Shown one piece after another: positions 53,858 to 63,758 of a stretch of DNA of 64,000 bases; position 1 is the stretch's first letter, and the number at the start of each line of letters is the position of its first letter. A model generated the notes under the pieces. The model did no database searches and had not been told where the DNA came from. It worked only from the letters and a program-made list of their open reading frames with translations. The DNA comes from Rhodospirillales bacterium (GTDB lineage: Bacteria; Pseudomonadota; Alphaproteobacteria; Rhodospirillales; Casp-alpha2), in NCBI GenBank assembly GCA_021775095.1, contig JAJFII010000035.1, positions 1 to 64,000 of the forward strand, written 5' to 3'. The translations under genes were made by a program, and so were the position numbers.

Positions 53858-56800
53858 TTAAATATCGCGGCCCAGGGCCCGCGCCAATAACATATAGACC
53901 TTGCCCACATCCGAAGACATAAAGGTTTGGGTTAGCGCACTGCCCTGATCTCTTTTGCTGGCTTCGTCCAGCAGCGTCTCAAATTCCTGCAGATAGCGGC
54001 TTACATAATCTCTGAATTCCGTGTCACTCTGATATTTATCACGAATGACCGTTAGCTTGGCTTTTTCGCGGAAACCTAACATTTTTCGGACAAACACGCC
54101 GCGCTCACCCTTATTAAATCGCCGCCAATCCTCCTCGGTAACCGTGGTTTCCAAAACCCGGTTCATGTCGACGGCAAGGGATTGTAACCGTTCCGATATA
54201 AAAGCCGACTGATGCATGAAATTATCAAGGCCGACTTCGTTTCGGCGTTGTTTAAGAGCTTCAATGAGGGCCTTGGCTTCGTTGGCAACTTCACGCATCT
54301 CGCTGGTCCGGCGCTCCAGCAATTGCGAAGCATCACTGGCGCGCTCCACCACCTGGCCGGTGGTTTCATTCAAGGCATTGGAATGGGTTCGAACCTGTTG
54401 ATCCCATGCCGCAACTTTATTCATCGCGGCGTCAGTCGTTGACGAGAGTTCCGTAGACCTTCGGCCCAAGGCACCACCCAATTGTTCAAGACCCTGTTCC
54501 GCCTGTTGATAGGTCGTCGACAGACTATACAGTTGTCGCCTCAGGCCCTCGGTCAGGTTCTCGATTTGGGTTACCACGTTTTCCGCGTTGGTCCCTGCGT
54601 CTTGCGCCTGATGGCGAAATGCCTCGGTAATTTTGTTTAATTTCTGGGTATTGGATTCAACCGTTACCGATGCTTCGCCGGCCCGCTGGCTAATGGCTTC
54701 ACCGACCCGCGACAAACGGGCCACGGATTCTTCCGCCGAATTCGCGAGCAGCTGATTTTGCAAACCAATCGACTGGCCCGCTTCTTCCAGGTTAATCGTC
54801 GCCTTGTTCGATACACCTGCAAGTTCCTGGTAATTTTTCCTGAGATCGTTGCCAACTTCTTTCAAATTATTAATCGACCGCGATGACATTATATCCAACT
54901 CATCATACTGGCCCCGCAAGGACGTGGCGATTTGCTGAACGTCATTTGATAGGCCATGGGACGCACTTGAAACTTCATCGGAGTGGCGACTTAGGGCATC
55001 TGTCACAACCGCGATCAACTGGGTCGCGTTGTCGGCGGTCTGCGTCAAATCATGGGAACGCTCGTGCAGGCTGTCGCTTGTCCGCGCGAGATTGGCAACA
55101 GCATCCGAGGAAACAGTAGCCAAATCCGTCGCTTCTTTGTGCAGGGAATCAGAAAATGCCTGCACATGTGTCGACGCTGCATTGTAAGCCGACGTCAAAT
55201 CCTGGGAACTGCGGTGGAGCAAGTTGCCGACGTCGTCGAACTGGACTCTGGCTTGGCCAAGTGACCCTTCCAGCTCACCGATATGTCCCTTCAGGGAACT
55301 GGCAATTCCGTCGAGATTTGAGGCAGCGCGATTGGAGGCTGATGTGGCTTTTTCAACGTGCTCCTGCATGGAGGTCGAAACTTCGGTAATTCTTTGCACG
55401 GCTGTCTCAGAGGTTTCGTTCACCTGATCTTGAGTTTCCTTTGACAGGCCCGTGAGCTCAAATAAAGCCTTCGATATGGTTCCATCGATGCGAGCCTGGG
55501 TTTGCGCCGTCAGATGAGCCACTTCACGGCTGATGTTTTCTGTTGATTCCTTTAAATGGGCTTGCGTGTGGGCCGTAACCGTTACGACCTCTTGGGTCGC
55601 CGTATCAGCCGTGGTTTTGAGATGGGACTGTGTCGATGCGGAGAGGTCAGATATCGTCGCCGATGCGACGGCCGCCGTATCAACGACTTGCTTTTGAACG
55701 TCACTTGAAAGCTCTGATATTTTTTCTGTCGCTTTATCGGCCGTGTAGGTCACCTGCTCCGAACTCGCCTGCAGATCGAGGGTTACCCGATCCAGGTTTT
55801 CAACGGCACCGCCTGATACCATATCGAGTTCCTGGGCCGTTCCCCGAAGCCTTTCGCCGGCCTGGCTCAGCCGCAGGGTTGACTGATCGGTCATATCCTC
55901 AAGTTCCATAGATCTGATCTTGTAAATGTCGCCGATCATATCCATTTGCTCGCGGGCCCGGTCGGACGCGGTTTTTAATTCACCTACCTGGCCCATCATG
56001 ACCTCGGTTACTAAGGACAAAAGCTGCGCCGCCCGATCCGCACCGGCGGAAAGATTTTGGGTATTTTCATCAAAATGGCTGCGCGCCTGGTCCAGGTCGT
56101 CGACCGCCGTATTGCTGGCTCCCGTAAGCGCAACGACACTACCTCTCAGGACGTCGGTCATTTGCCTGACTTTACCAGACGCGGAATCCGACGACGTCAT
56201 CAGTTCTGTCAAAGTTTCCTGCATCTGGTCACTGACCGCATGCATTCGTTTTTCAGTTCTGTCGGAATAATTTTCAATGTCCTCCGTCCGGCTTCTCAAC
56301 ACCGTACCGGCATCGATCATCATTTTTGCCGCGCGTGACGACAAATCGGCCAGATGTGCGGCGCGCGTATCCAGTACCCGTGCAACCTGGGCTACTTTTT
56401 CGACTGCATCGGATGACACATGGGTCAACTCCAAGGATTGAGATTGAACGGTGGCACCCAGGTCCTGCAGGCGCGAAGTTGTTCCTTCCGAAGAGTTGCC
56501 CAGTTCAACGATTTGAGCTTGCAATTCATTTACGATATCTGAGGTGCGCTCCGACGCCCGGTCAATTTCACCATTCGCCAGGCCAAGCGCACGACTTGCC
56601 GCCAGAATTTCATTTACACCCTTTTCACTACTGAGTGAAAGAAACCGCGCCCGTTCAGACAATGTGTCTGAAACCGTCGACATTTGATCGACCGCCTGTT
56701 CGGTGGCACCGACCAAATCTTCTGCCCGCGATTTCAGTGACTCGCCCGAAGCATCGATACGCAGAACGCTTTGGCTGGCAATGCGTGCCAGCACCTCGGC

Positions 56801-58345
56801 TTTCTCAGTGACCGTTTCGCCCACATCTGAGATCTCTCCACGTGCCGCTTGCGCAGCCTCACTGAGGCCAACACTGCGCGCGTCCAATTCCGCACCCGCC
56901 TTCTCCACCTGCTGCAATACCCGCTCTGCAATCGCTTCTAACGCGTTCGAACTCGAATTCAGGCTTGCACCAACCATTTGCACTCCGGCTTCGGTTTCCG
57001 TCGCCAAATGGCTCATATCTTCTGCCTGTTCACGGAAATCCCTGCGGACCCCCTTAATCTGTTCCGCGACTTTTTCAGACGTCAATTCCATCGTTTGCGC
57101 CTGCGCCCGGAAAGATTCCCCCATTTCCCGAATCCGCAACGTTACATGGTCGGCTGTATCCATCAGCGCATGGGATTGATTGTTGATTTCCGTCTCAATG
57201 GTTTCGGTTTTTCGCGAAACCAATTCCGCCGTTTTGGTCAACAGATCGGTTTGCCGTCCAAGCACTTCGCCCATTTGATCAACCTGAGTTGTCGCCCGAT
57301 CCGTATATTCAGACATATCACGCGTGTGTGTGGCGACAGTCTCGGCACCGCCGGAAATCAAGGAAACCGCAGCCTCCGTGTTTTCGGTTATGGCCTCGAT
57401 GTTTGAACGCAGCGTGTCACCCGCTTGATCCAGCCTGATCGCGGCATTGGTCGCAACCTTATCCAGTGCGCGGGTGCTTTCGGTTAACAGCTCCGCCGTA
57501 ACGCCCGCACGTTTCTGTACACTGTCGGCCGTTTCGTCGAGATTTGTTGTCCGGTCCGCCAGGGTTTTTGTCAGGTCTTCGGCGCGGGTTGACGCCCGTT
57601 CGGCCGACGCCGTCAATTCCCGTGACCGCTGCTCCATTAAATCACCGGTTTCCCGCGCCGTATCGATGACTTCGCCCGTCACCATCTGCAAATCTTCGGT
57701 TTGCCGGCGCAAGGCGTCGGCAACCGCATGCGCCCTCAGATCCGCATCCTCGGAAACTTGCGACAGCTCGACGGTTCGTTGACGGATCAATCCGGTGACC
57801 GCCTCGCCGCGGCGTGCCGCATCTTCGGATGCTTTTGTCAGATCCCGCGCCTGGCGTCGCATGGAGTCTGTGATTTCATTGATGCGCGATTGCGCCCGGT
57901 CCGACGGATAAATCAATCGCCGCAAATGCCAGCGCAACATATCGGTTTCCCGTCGCAACTGCTGACCGCGTTCAAAAAACGCCACAACCATCCACAGCAA
58001 CGCCAAAGGCGTGAGACTGCCCGCCGCAAGTCCGCCGATTTCGTGCGGCAGGAGATTGCCGATATTCTCCCATCCCAATCCGGTATCGACGAAGGAAATT
58101 ACACCGGCGATCCAGGCCACGGAAACAACCACACCCAACAACGCAACAAGTCGATATTTCAGATAGAAGGCGGGCTCCCAGTCATCAAAATCGTCTCGAA
58201 CCGGTGTTTGTATGCCATCGGTCGCGCCCCCCACACCGGCGTTTCTCGCCGATTTCAGGAGATGTTCGGGCACAACGGCACCAAGCGAGTCCGCTATGGC
58301 TTTTGCCGTCGCCTTGTCGGTACTGCCTGCGCTATTTTCAGCCAT
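53858..58345 (-). CDS. Giant coiled-coil membrane protein, TipN-like
   Basis: This 1,495-residue protein has two membrane spans near the N-terminus (about residues 65-88 and 107-130) and then a very long helical rod of about 1,200 residues. The rod is rich in Ala, Thr, Ser, Gln and Glu, with repeating units such as ASxxAT and heptad patterns. A more conserved C-terminal domain (about 1370-1495) follows. The layout resembles TipN, the alphaproteobacterial new-pole marker, and the related large proteins with apolipoprotein-like repeats. There is no HAMP domain and no receptor hairpin, so it is not a chemoreceptor. The ATG at 58345, with GAGGG just upstream, is preferred over 58429. Confidence 0.7.
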   Translation of the reverse strand: MAENSAGSTDKATAKAIADSLGAVVPEHLLKSARNAGVGGATDGIQTPVRDDFDDWEPAFYLKYRLVALLGVVVSVAWIAGVISFVDTGLGWENIGNLLPHEIGGLAAGSLTPLALLWMVVAFFERGQQLRRETDMLRWHLRRLIYPSDRAQSRINEITDSMRRQARDLTKASEDAARRGEAVTGLIRQRTVELSQVSEDADLRAHAVADALRRQTEDLQMVTGEVIDTARETGDLMEQRSRELTASAERASTRAEDLTKTLADRTTNLDETADSVQKRAGVTAELLTESTRALDKVATNAAIRLDQAGDTLRSNIEAITENTEAAVSLISGGAETVATHTRDMSEYTDRATTQVDQMGEVLGRQTDLLTKTAELVSRKTETIETEINNQSHALMDTADHVTLRIREMGESFRAQAQTMELTSEKVAEQIKGVRRDFREQAEDMSHLATETEAGVQMVGASLNSSSNALEAIAERVLQQVEKAGAELDARSVGLSEAAQAARGEISDVGETVTEKAEVLARIASQSVLRIDASGESLKSRAEDLVGATEQAVDQMSTVSDTLSERARFLSLSSEKGVNEILAASRALGLANGEIDRASERTSDIVNELQAQIVELGNSSEGTTSRLQDLGATVQSQSLELTHVSSDAVEKVAQVARVLDTRAAHLADLSSRAAKMMIDAGTVLRSRTEDIENYSDRTEKRMHAVSDQMQETLTELMTSSDSASGKVRQMTDVLRGSVVALTGASNTAVDDLDQARSHFDENTQNLSAGADRAAQLLSLVTEVMMGQVGELKTASDRAREQMDMIGDIYKIRSMELEDMTDQSTLRLSQAGERLRGTAQELDMVSGGAVENLDRVTLDLQASSEQVTYTADKATEKISELSSDVQKQVVDTAAVASATISDLSASTQSHLKTTADTATQEVVTVTAHTQAHLKESTENISREVAHLTAQTQARIDGTISKALFELTGLSKETQDQVNETSETAVQRITEVSTSMQEHVEKATSASNRAASNLDGIASSLKGHIGELEGSLGQARVQFDDVGNLLHRSSQDLTSAYNAASTHVQAFSDSLHKEATDLATVSSDAVANLARTSDSLHERSHDLTQTADNATQLIAVVTDALSRHSDEVSSASHGLSNDVQQIATSLRGQYDELDIMSSRSINNLKEVGNDLRKNYQELAGVSNKATINLEEAGQSIGLQNQLLANSAEESVARLSRVGEAISQRAGEASVTVESNTQKLNKITEAFRHQAQDAGTNAENVVTQIENLTEGLRRQLYSLSTTYQQAEQGLEQLGGALGRRSTELSSTTDAAMNKVAAWDQQVRTHSNALNETTGQVVERASDASQLLERRTSEMREVANEAKALIEALKQRRNEVGLDNFMHQSAFISERLQSLAVDMNRVLETTVTEEDWRRFNKGERGVFVRKMLGFREKAKLTVIRDKYQSDTEFRDYVSRYLQEFETLLDEASKRDQGSALTQTFMSSDVGKVYMLLARALGRDI

Positions 58346-58505
58346 GTCGCCCTCGACAATCTTATTTGTTAAAATCAGATTGTTATCATACACCCCTACA
58401 TATGGGGCGTAAATATTATCTAGCCTCAATATATAGAGATATCTGGGGATAAGCCCATTTCATTTGAAAATTCTAGGCCCATTCCCTTCACATAATGAAT
58501 AAAAA

Positions 58506-61500
58506 TCAAATATCCATGAGATTAATTTTCTCGACGATCCGCTGTACGGCATCGCCGGCCACCCATTTCCCGTAGATGTTTTGCCGGCACTCCTGGCGCG
58601 CCGCGCTGTTTTCATGGGGGTTATCTAAGGCGTGCGCAACTGCCGTCGCCAATCCGTCCACCGAGTCCACATCAATAGCAACATTTCGCCAGGCCCACTC
58701 CGGCCCATCGGCGTCAAAGAATACCCGGTCCTTTGACCTATTGGGGTTGCTGACCAATACAATTGGCCGATCCAGTGTTAAATATTGAAAAATCACGCCG
58801 GACGCGTCGGAAACCATCAGGTCTGATGCCAGCATCGCCGCTGTCAGATCACTTTCGGGATCGTCCATGAGAAACACATTTGGGTTGTTTGCTGCAAGAT
58901 TTTGCCAGGACGCACGTAATTTTGACGGTTGTTCACAAAAGCTGGGATGCGGTTTGATAAGCAGACAGGTATCGTCCCTCCTGCCACATATCTGCGACCA
59001 GATATCCTCCCCAATCATATACATAGAGGTCATAGAGGCCATATTTGTCGGCGCGTAGAGGATTATTTTTTTATCCAGAGGCACATCAAAAGGCAAAGAA
59101 CTGGCGGCTTTTTTGAATAAAGGATCATTGCCGATATAGCCGGTAACCCACAATCGCTGGCGATCCAATCCACCTGTGTCGGCGATCCGATTGGCCATGA
59201 ATTCGCTGGTCACACAAATATAATCACCCGGATCTGTAATGCGCGAAAAATAGTTCTTCGATGCCATGGAACGGCAGGTTTGCACATACTTCGCCCTGGG
59301 TATTGTTGTTCTCAGGGCACTTGCCTGGTTATCACAAATGACGATCACATCCGGGTCAAATTCAATCAATTCACGCCCATCACCGGATATGAGCGGCCAG
59401 TGCTCCTGGCACAGGGCCTCAAACAGAGGTCGCAACAACGGAAAATGAAATCGCCGGTTGATGTGAATTGCAACCCGTTTGGCGGACTTCGATCGGCTAA
59501 TGTTTTTGCGACCTTTGTCCTCGATACTCAGGCTCAAAAATGCGGCAAGCGCAAAAACATTCGACGGATCGGTCGACAGCGCCTGTTCGATGGCCTGTCT
59601 GGCATCCGGAATACGACCCAGTGATTTTCTCGCCAAAGCCAGGTGCGTTAAAACGTCGGAACGACCGGGGTCGAATTTTAATGCCGCCTGCAAATGGGGA
59701 ATTGCTGAATTCGCGGCACCGGTCCGTCGATATCCGGCACCCAATAGATATCGCGCCTCGACGTCCTCGGGTGCCCGTTCGACGGCGTCCTCCAAGGTCG
59801 CCAGCGCCGCCTGTTCATCCCCTGACAAAAACAGGACCTTGCCGAGGCTTCGACGGGCACCGATATGGGTCGCACTCAAGCTCCCCGCATGGCGAAAATA
59901 ACCGGCCGCTTCCGCTAGTCGCTGTGCGCTCGCCAACATTTCGCCGAACTGGTAATTGGCCTCGACGTGATCGGGATCTGATTTGACGGCCTTTTCAAAA
60001 TATTCGGCCGCCGCATCCAAGGCTCCCCGCGACTTTGCCGACAGCCCCAAATCGACCAGGGATTGCGCCTCAGTCGTAACCATTGCCGCGCCGGCTGTTG
60101 TTTTTTGCTTTACCAACGGCTCAGGCGAAAGCGCAATGAGACCCAATTTTGCCAACCAGGCCAGAGTTCGGGGCAATCGAAAACGCACCGATTCCGGCAG
60201 CGGTTCTGCCAGTTCAATTACCGTGCAAAGGCCCTTGTCCGTCAATTCCCTGCCAATTAAATCGATATCCTCATCCGACAGCATGGCGCCGTTTGCAAAC
60301 TGGTTCATCATGAGGTTGCGGCGTTCTGACAGCTGTTCGACAAGCCCACCGCCGGTGCTGTTCGATAGAGAGACAACCGCATCTCCATTAACGGTTTGTG
60401 TTGGGTAACCCTCAAAAAGAGAAAAAGGGTCGTCGCGCAAGGGATGGGCGGGCCGTCCCTTTACCACAGGCGCAGTCTCAACGCTACGGCTTCGAATGTT
60501 GGCCAATTCTCGCCATAAATCCTGATAAGAATTGACAATGATACGCCAGTCATAATGTTCCCGGGCCCGTTTCCGACCGGCGTCGCCAAACCTTTTACGA
60601 AGTGCCGGGTCGACCGCCAGGGCGGCGTAAGCCTGTGCCGCCGCAGACACATCAACGGCGGTACTTTGTGAAACAATCCCACTGTACTGGTTATAAGACC
60701 GGTCCTTCAACTCGTCCGTAACACTGCCTTCCAATTGAAGACTGAGATCGGACCCGGACTCAGGCAATGGCAACCAGGTGGGTATCAAAAAACCATCCGT
60801 ACCGTGACGTATTGTATCTCTGTATCCATCCCAATCGCTCACCACAACGGGCAGGCCTGCGGCCATGGCCTCAATCGGGGTCAATCCAAAACTTTCCTGA
60901 ATACTGTCCGCAAGCGACGTAAAAATATCCGCCGCAAACCAAACCCGATCACTCACTGCCTGATCGCGACCGTCGAGGAAAATGGCATTGACGCTTGGAC
61001 AATACCGTCGGGCTCCTTCGCGGAATTCTTTTTCAACACCGTCGTTAGGGAAACGACCCGCCTGCAGCAAATGTATACGTTTTCCTGACCTCCGGGCGGC
61101 CTCTTCGAGCCCCAGATACATCGGCAAGGGATGCGCCTTCGCATGAAAGCTCATACGGCCAAAATACAAGACAGCAATATCGTCACCAGCGATCCCTAGC
61201 CCCAGCCGAATGGTCGCCCGCGCATCCTCTGTGGCCGCAGTGCGCGCGTATTTTTCCGTGTCCACGCCAAGGGGAATTACCGGCATTTGTACTTCCGGGC
61301 GAAACCGCCCACCCGACCGACGGTTAAGATAATCAGACCAGTTGTCCAACAAACGACGCAATGCCGTTTTTGCCGCGACCGAGGTGCATATGATCGCATC
61401 CCAAGGCTGAACGGGGGCGGTCAGCAGGTGTCCGACGCCGTCCATGGCCGTATCTGACGCGATCGTATGCGTCACCCCGCACAGGGAATAAGAACGGGCG

Positions 61501-61850
61501 TGGGAACTGATCCTCCGTCGCCAGGCATAGATCGATAAATCAGGTCCCGGGACCATCAGTAAATCTGGATAATCCGGCGACTGGCCCATCTGACCCACCG
61601 GCACCCCGACACAATCCCTTTCCAGAGCACCAAAGGATTTCACCCGTGCCGCAAAATCCGCCTCATGAGTCGGGTCAATGGACTGACAGTAAAACCGATC
61701 AACCCCCGAATGACGGACAAATCCCCTAAAAAACCCTTCCCCTGCCGCATGCCGCCCCATCAATCCTTCGCGGCTGATATCCACCGCGTCGGGATGATGA
61801 AACAACACGGCGTTCTCGCGCTTTGGTTTTCGGGCCCCGGTCATGGTCAT
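58506..61850 (-). CDS. Three-part glycosyltransferase: GT-B, TPR, CDP-glycerol transferase-like
   Basis: This 1,114-residue protein combines three units. Residues about 1-480 form a GT-B glycosyltransferase, with IEAMAAGLPVVVSDWDGYRDTI as the sugar-nucleotide site. About 590-780 is a set of TPR repeats. About 785-1110 resembles CDP-glycerol glycerophosphotransferases, with IKPHPSF and LMVSDASGVIFQYLTLDRP matching that family's conserved blocks. This suggests building a phosphoglycerol-containing or other surface polymer. It starts at the A of the SDR gene's TAA (TAATG), so it is translationally coupled to it. Confidence 0.82.
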   Translation of the reverse strand: MTMTGARKPKRENAVLFHHPDAVDISREGLMGRHAAGEGFFRGFVRHSGVDRFYCQSIDPTHEADFAARVKSFGALERDCVGVPVGQMGQSPDYPDLLMVPGPDLSIYAWRRRISSHARSYSLCGVTHTIASDTAMDGVGHLLTAPVQPWDAIICTSVAAKTALRRLLDNWSDYLNRRSGGRFRPEVQMPVIPLGVDTEKYARTAATEDARATIRLGLGIAGDDIAVLYFGRMSFHAKAHPLPMYLGLEEAARRSGKRIHLLQAGRFPNDGVEKEFREGARRYCPSVNAIFLDGRDQAVSDRVWFAADIFTSLADSIQESFGLTPIEAMAAGLPVVVSDWDGYRDTIRHGTDGFLIPTWLPLPESGSDLSLQLEGSVTDELKDRSYNQYSGIVSQSTAVDVSAAAQAYAALAVDPALRKRFGDAGRKRAREHYDWRIIVNSYQDLWRELANIRSRSVETAPVVKGRPAHPLRDDPFSLFEGYPTQTVNGDAVVSLSNSTGGGLVEQLSERRNLMMNQFANGAMLSDEDIDLIGRELTDKGLCTVIELAEPLPESVRFRLPRTLAWLAKLGLIALSPEPLVKQKTTAGAAMVTTEAQSLVDLGLSAKSRGALDAAAEYFEKAVKSDPDHVEANYQFGEMLASAQRLAEAAGYFRHAGSLSATHIGARRSLGKVLFLSGDEQAALATLEDAVERAPEDVEARYLLGAGYRRTGAANSAIPHLQAALKFDPGRSDVLTHLALARKSLGRIPDARQAIEQALSTDPSNVFALAAFLSLSIEDKGRKNISRSKSAKRVAIHINRRFHFPLLRPLFEALCQEHWPLISGDGRELIEFDPDVIVICDNQASALRTTIPRAKYVQTCRSMASKNYFSRITDPGDYICVTSEFMANRIADTGGLDRQRLWVTGYIGNDPLFKKAASSLPFDVPLDKKIILYAPTNMASMTSMYMIGEDIWSQICGRRDDTCLLIKPHPSFCEQPSKLRASWQNLAANNPNVFLMDDPESDLTAAMLASDLMVSDASGVIFQYLTLDRPIVLVSNPNRSKDRVFFDADGPEWAWRNVAIDVDSVDGLATAVAHALDNPHENSAARQECRQNIYGKWVAGDAVQRIVEKINLMDI

Positions 61851-62590
61851 TAAAACAAATGTTGCCCGCCGGTAACCCAGACTTCTGTCCCGGTTACATA
61901 ACTGGCATCATCGGAGCACAAATAATAGATAGAACCGGCCACATCAGCTGCCGTTCCCATCCGGTCCAAGGGAATACGCGGTATCAGCACTTCATATTCA
62001 GGCTGCACCATATCCGTCTCGATTTCACCAGGAGCCACGGCATTGACCCGCACATTCAAGGCGGCAAATTCCTGCGCCATTTCTCGGGTCATTGCTGAAA
62101 GCGCGGCTTTTGATATGGAATAAGCAGACCCGGCGAAGGGATGGATTTTATGGCCGGCGATCGACGTCACATTGACAATCGCCCCCGCACCGCGATGCAA
62201 GGCCGCAGCAAACCCCCGTGATAACTTGAGCGGTGCATACAAATTCAGGTCGAAGACATCTTTCCAAGCTTCGATATCCCCGTTCAGGCATCCGAGACGT
62301 TCATTAAACTCAGACTTGGGCGACATTCCCGCATTGTTGACCAGGCCGTGTAGCGGTTGATCGCCCAGGGCCGCGTTGGCTTGACGAATAAAATGGGCGA
62401 GACTTTCAGAATTTGCCAAATCGGTCGCAATATGAACCGTCCAATTTCGGTCACGTCCACATTCCGGCGGTGCTTCTTCGCGCGAACAGGTGATAATCTG
62501 CCAACCCCGCTCAAGGAATAACCGCGCCGTCGCGTGGCCGATGCCCCGGCTTGCCCCGGTAATGATTACGGTTTTTCTTTTGTCTATCAT
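61850..62590 (-). CDS. Short-chain dehydrogenase/reductase
   Basis: This 246-residue SDR has the NAD(P) motif ITGASRGIG (about residues 10-18), NNAGM, and the catalytic Ser-Tyr-Lys set (VTSIAGHKIH with YSISK). It ends with the classical TEVWVTGGQHLF-type tail. It is translationally coupled to the glycosyltransferase by overlapping stop and start codons, so it may modify a sugar or a lipid precursor for that enzyme. The substrate is unknown. Confidence 0.9.
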   Translation of the reverse strand: MIDKRKTVIITGASRGIGHATARLFLERGWQIITCSREEAPPECGRDRNWTVHIATDLANSESLAHFIRQANAALGDQPLHGLVNNAGMSPKSEFNERLGCLNGDIEAWKDVFDLNLYAPLKLSRGFAAALHRGAGAIVNVTSIAGHKIHPFAGSAYSISKAALSAMTREMAQEFAALNVRVNAVAPGEIETDMVQPEYEVLIPRIPLDRMGTAADVAGSIYYLCSDDASYVTGTEVWVTGGQHLF

Positions 62591-62666
62591 GGCGAAGACG
62601 TTAAAAGAAATAATTGGTCGATACCAGCGGCTATAAAATTAGTGTGAAATAAGCCAAGTTTAAGCC

Positions 62667-63254
62667 ATGTGCGCCAGATATGAACTCGACGAAAGTCCCG
62701 CAGATATCATCAGCCGATTCGGTCTAACGGATCCGCTGCATGCCATCAATATGTCAATCATTCGACCGACGGATCAAGCGTTAATCATAAAGGCCAGCGG
62801 TATTGCGACAGTTTGTGGCTGGGGGTTCCGGGTCAATTGGGATAACAAACCAATGATCAATGCGCGATCGGAAACCCTTCGGGGAAAACCCACCTTTAAA
62901 CCTCATCTGGAGAACCGGTGCATTGTTCCGGCATCCGGTTATTTCGAGTGGCGCAAGGAATCCAACAAAAAATATAAAAACCGGATTTTCCCATCAGATC
63001 AGGCCATCTTTTCCATGGCGGGGCTTGTTGACGGCAACACATTTACCATCATAACCTGTCAACCCGCGCCGGAAATCGCACACATCCACAATCGTATGCC
63101 GGTTATTCTTACGCCTGTTGCAGAACGCGAATGGTTAAATGGATGCCAATCCTTCGAACATGTTGCCCATCACCTTGTTCCCTATGATCAAGCGCCGGTA
63201 ACGGCCATGGAAGAGCCATTGCCGCCGCCGCGCCAGGGGGACCTTTTTCAATAG
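62667..63254 (+). CDS. SRAP-family DNA-crosslink protein (YedK/HMCES)
   Basis: This 195-residue protein forms a stable thiazolidine link to abasic sites in single-stranded DNA through its N-terminal Cys, protecting them from cleavage. The conserved residues are present: Cys2 (MCARY), Asn65 (NARSET), Glu94 (GYFEWRK) and His141 (IHNRMP). The start must be this ATG, since Cys2 has to follow the initiator Met. It is divergent from the SDR gene and convergent with the small unknown gene. Confidence 0.93.
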   Translation: MCARYELDESPADIISRFGLTDPLHAINMSIIRPTDQALIIKASGIATVCGWGFRVNWDNKPMINARSETLRGKPTFKPHLENRCIVPASGYFEWRKESNKKYKNRIFPSDQAIFSMAGLVDGNTFTIITCQPAPEIAHIHNRMPVILTPVAEREWLNGCQSFEHVAHHLVPYDQAPVTAMEEPLPPPRQGDLFQ

Positions 63255-63264
63255 GGCCCTAAGT

Positions 63265-63699
63265 TCAATCCTCATCGGCATCGAGAAACGGAAATTCAAC
63301 CGTGTCATAGGGCCAGGAAACCCGATAAATCTTTTGTTCGCCTGTTTCAATATTCCCCGCATCGTATTGCTCAAACGTTGACGACAGAATTTCCGTGACA
63401 AATTTATTAGTAACTTCTTTTATGCAGTCAGGATCTTTTACGTATTCGCGGGAATAGAGTATTCTGTTCAATTTTCCCCGGTTTTCGGCAACAAAAAGCA
63501 GTAAATGACTAATGATTTGGTCGGGATTGAGATAGGTCGGTAAAAAAGGAACTGTTTCTTTCAATACCAGATAAATCAGATTTGGCGTTTTTTCTGCACG
63601 GGGATCCGCTTCCAGTTTTTCCAAAAGATTTTGAAAATATCCGGCACGTTCTCCATCAAGCTGCGCGAGAACCGGTTCAATAATTTTTCTGTGTAGCAT
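63265..63699 (-). CDS. Conserved-looking protein of unknown function
   Basis: This is a 144-residue mostly helical, acidic protein with no recognised family and no cysteines in a motif. The only ATG (63699) has no ribosome-binding site. The frame stays coding-like upstream, reading LDLDQQAITIAD before it, with AAGG about nine bases before a CTG. A non-ATG start is therefore possible. It follows the universal stress protein gene by 59 bp on the same strand and may be co-transcribed with it. Confidence 0.55.
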   Translation of the reverse strand: MLHRKIIEPVLAQLDGERAGYFQNLLEKLEADPRAEKTPNLIYLVLKETVPFLPTYLNPDQIISHLLLFVAENRGKLNRILYSREYVKDPDCIKEVTNKFVTEILSSTFEQYDAGNIETGEQKIYRVSWPYDTVEFPFLDADED

Positions 63700-63758
63700 A
63701 TCTGCGATAGTAATCGCTTGCTGGTCCAGGTCCAGACAAACCCGCCTTTTGAACCGAC

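Noticed and set aside
53858-58345. Methyl-accepting chemotaxis protein
   Set aside because: There is no HAMP domain and no conserved signalling hairpin; the helical rod lacks receptor features.
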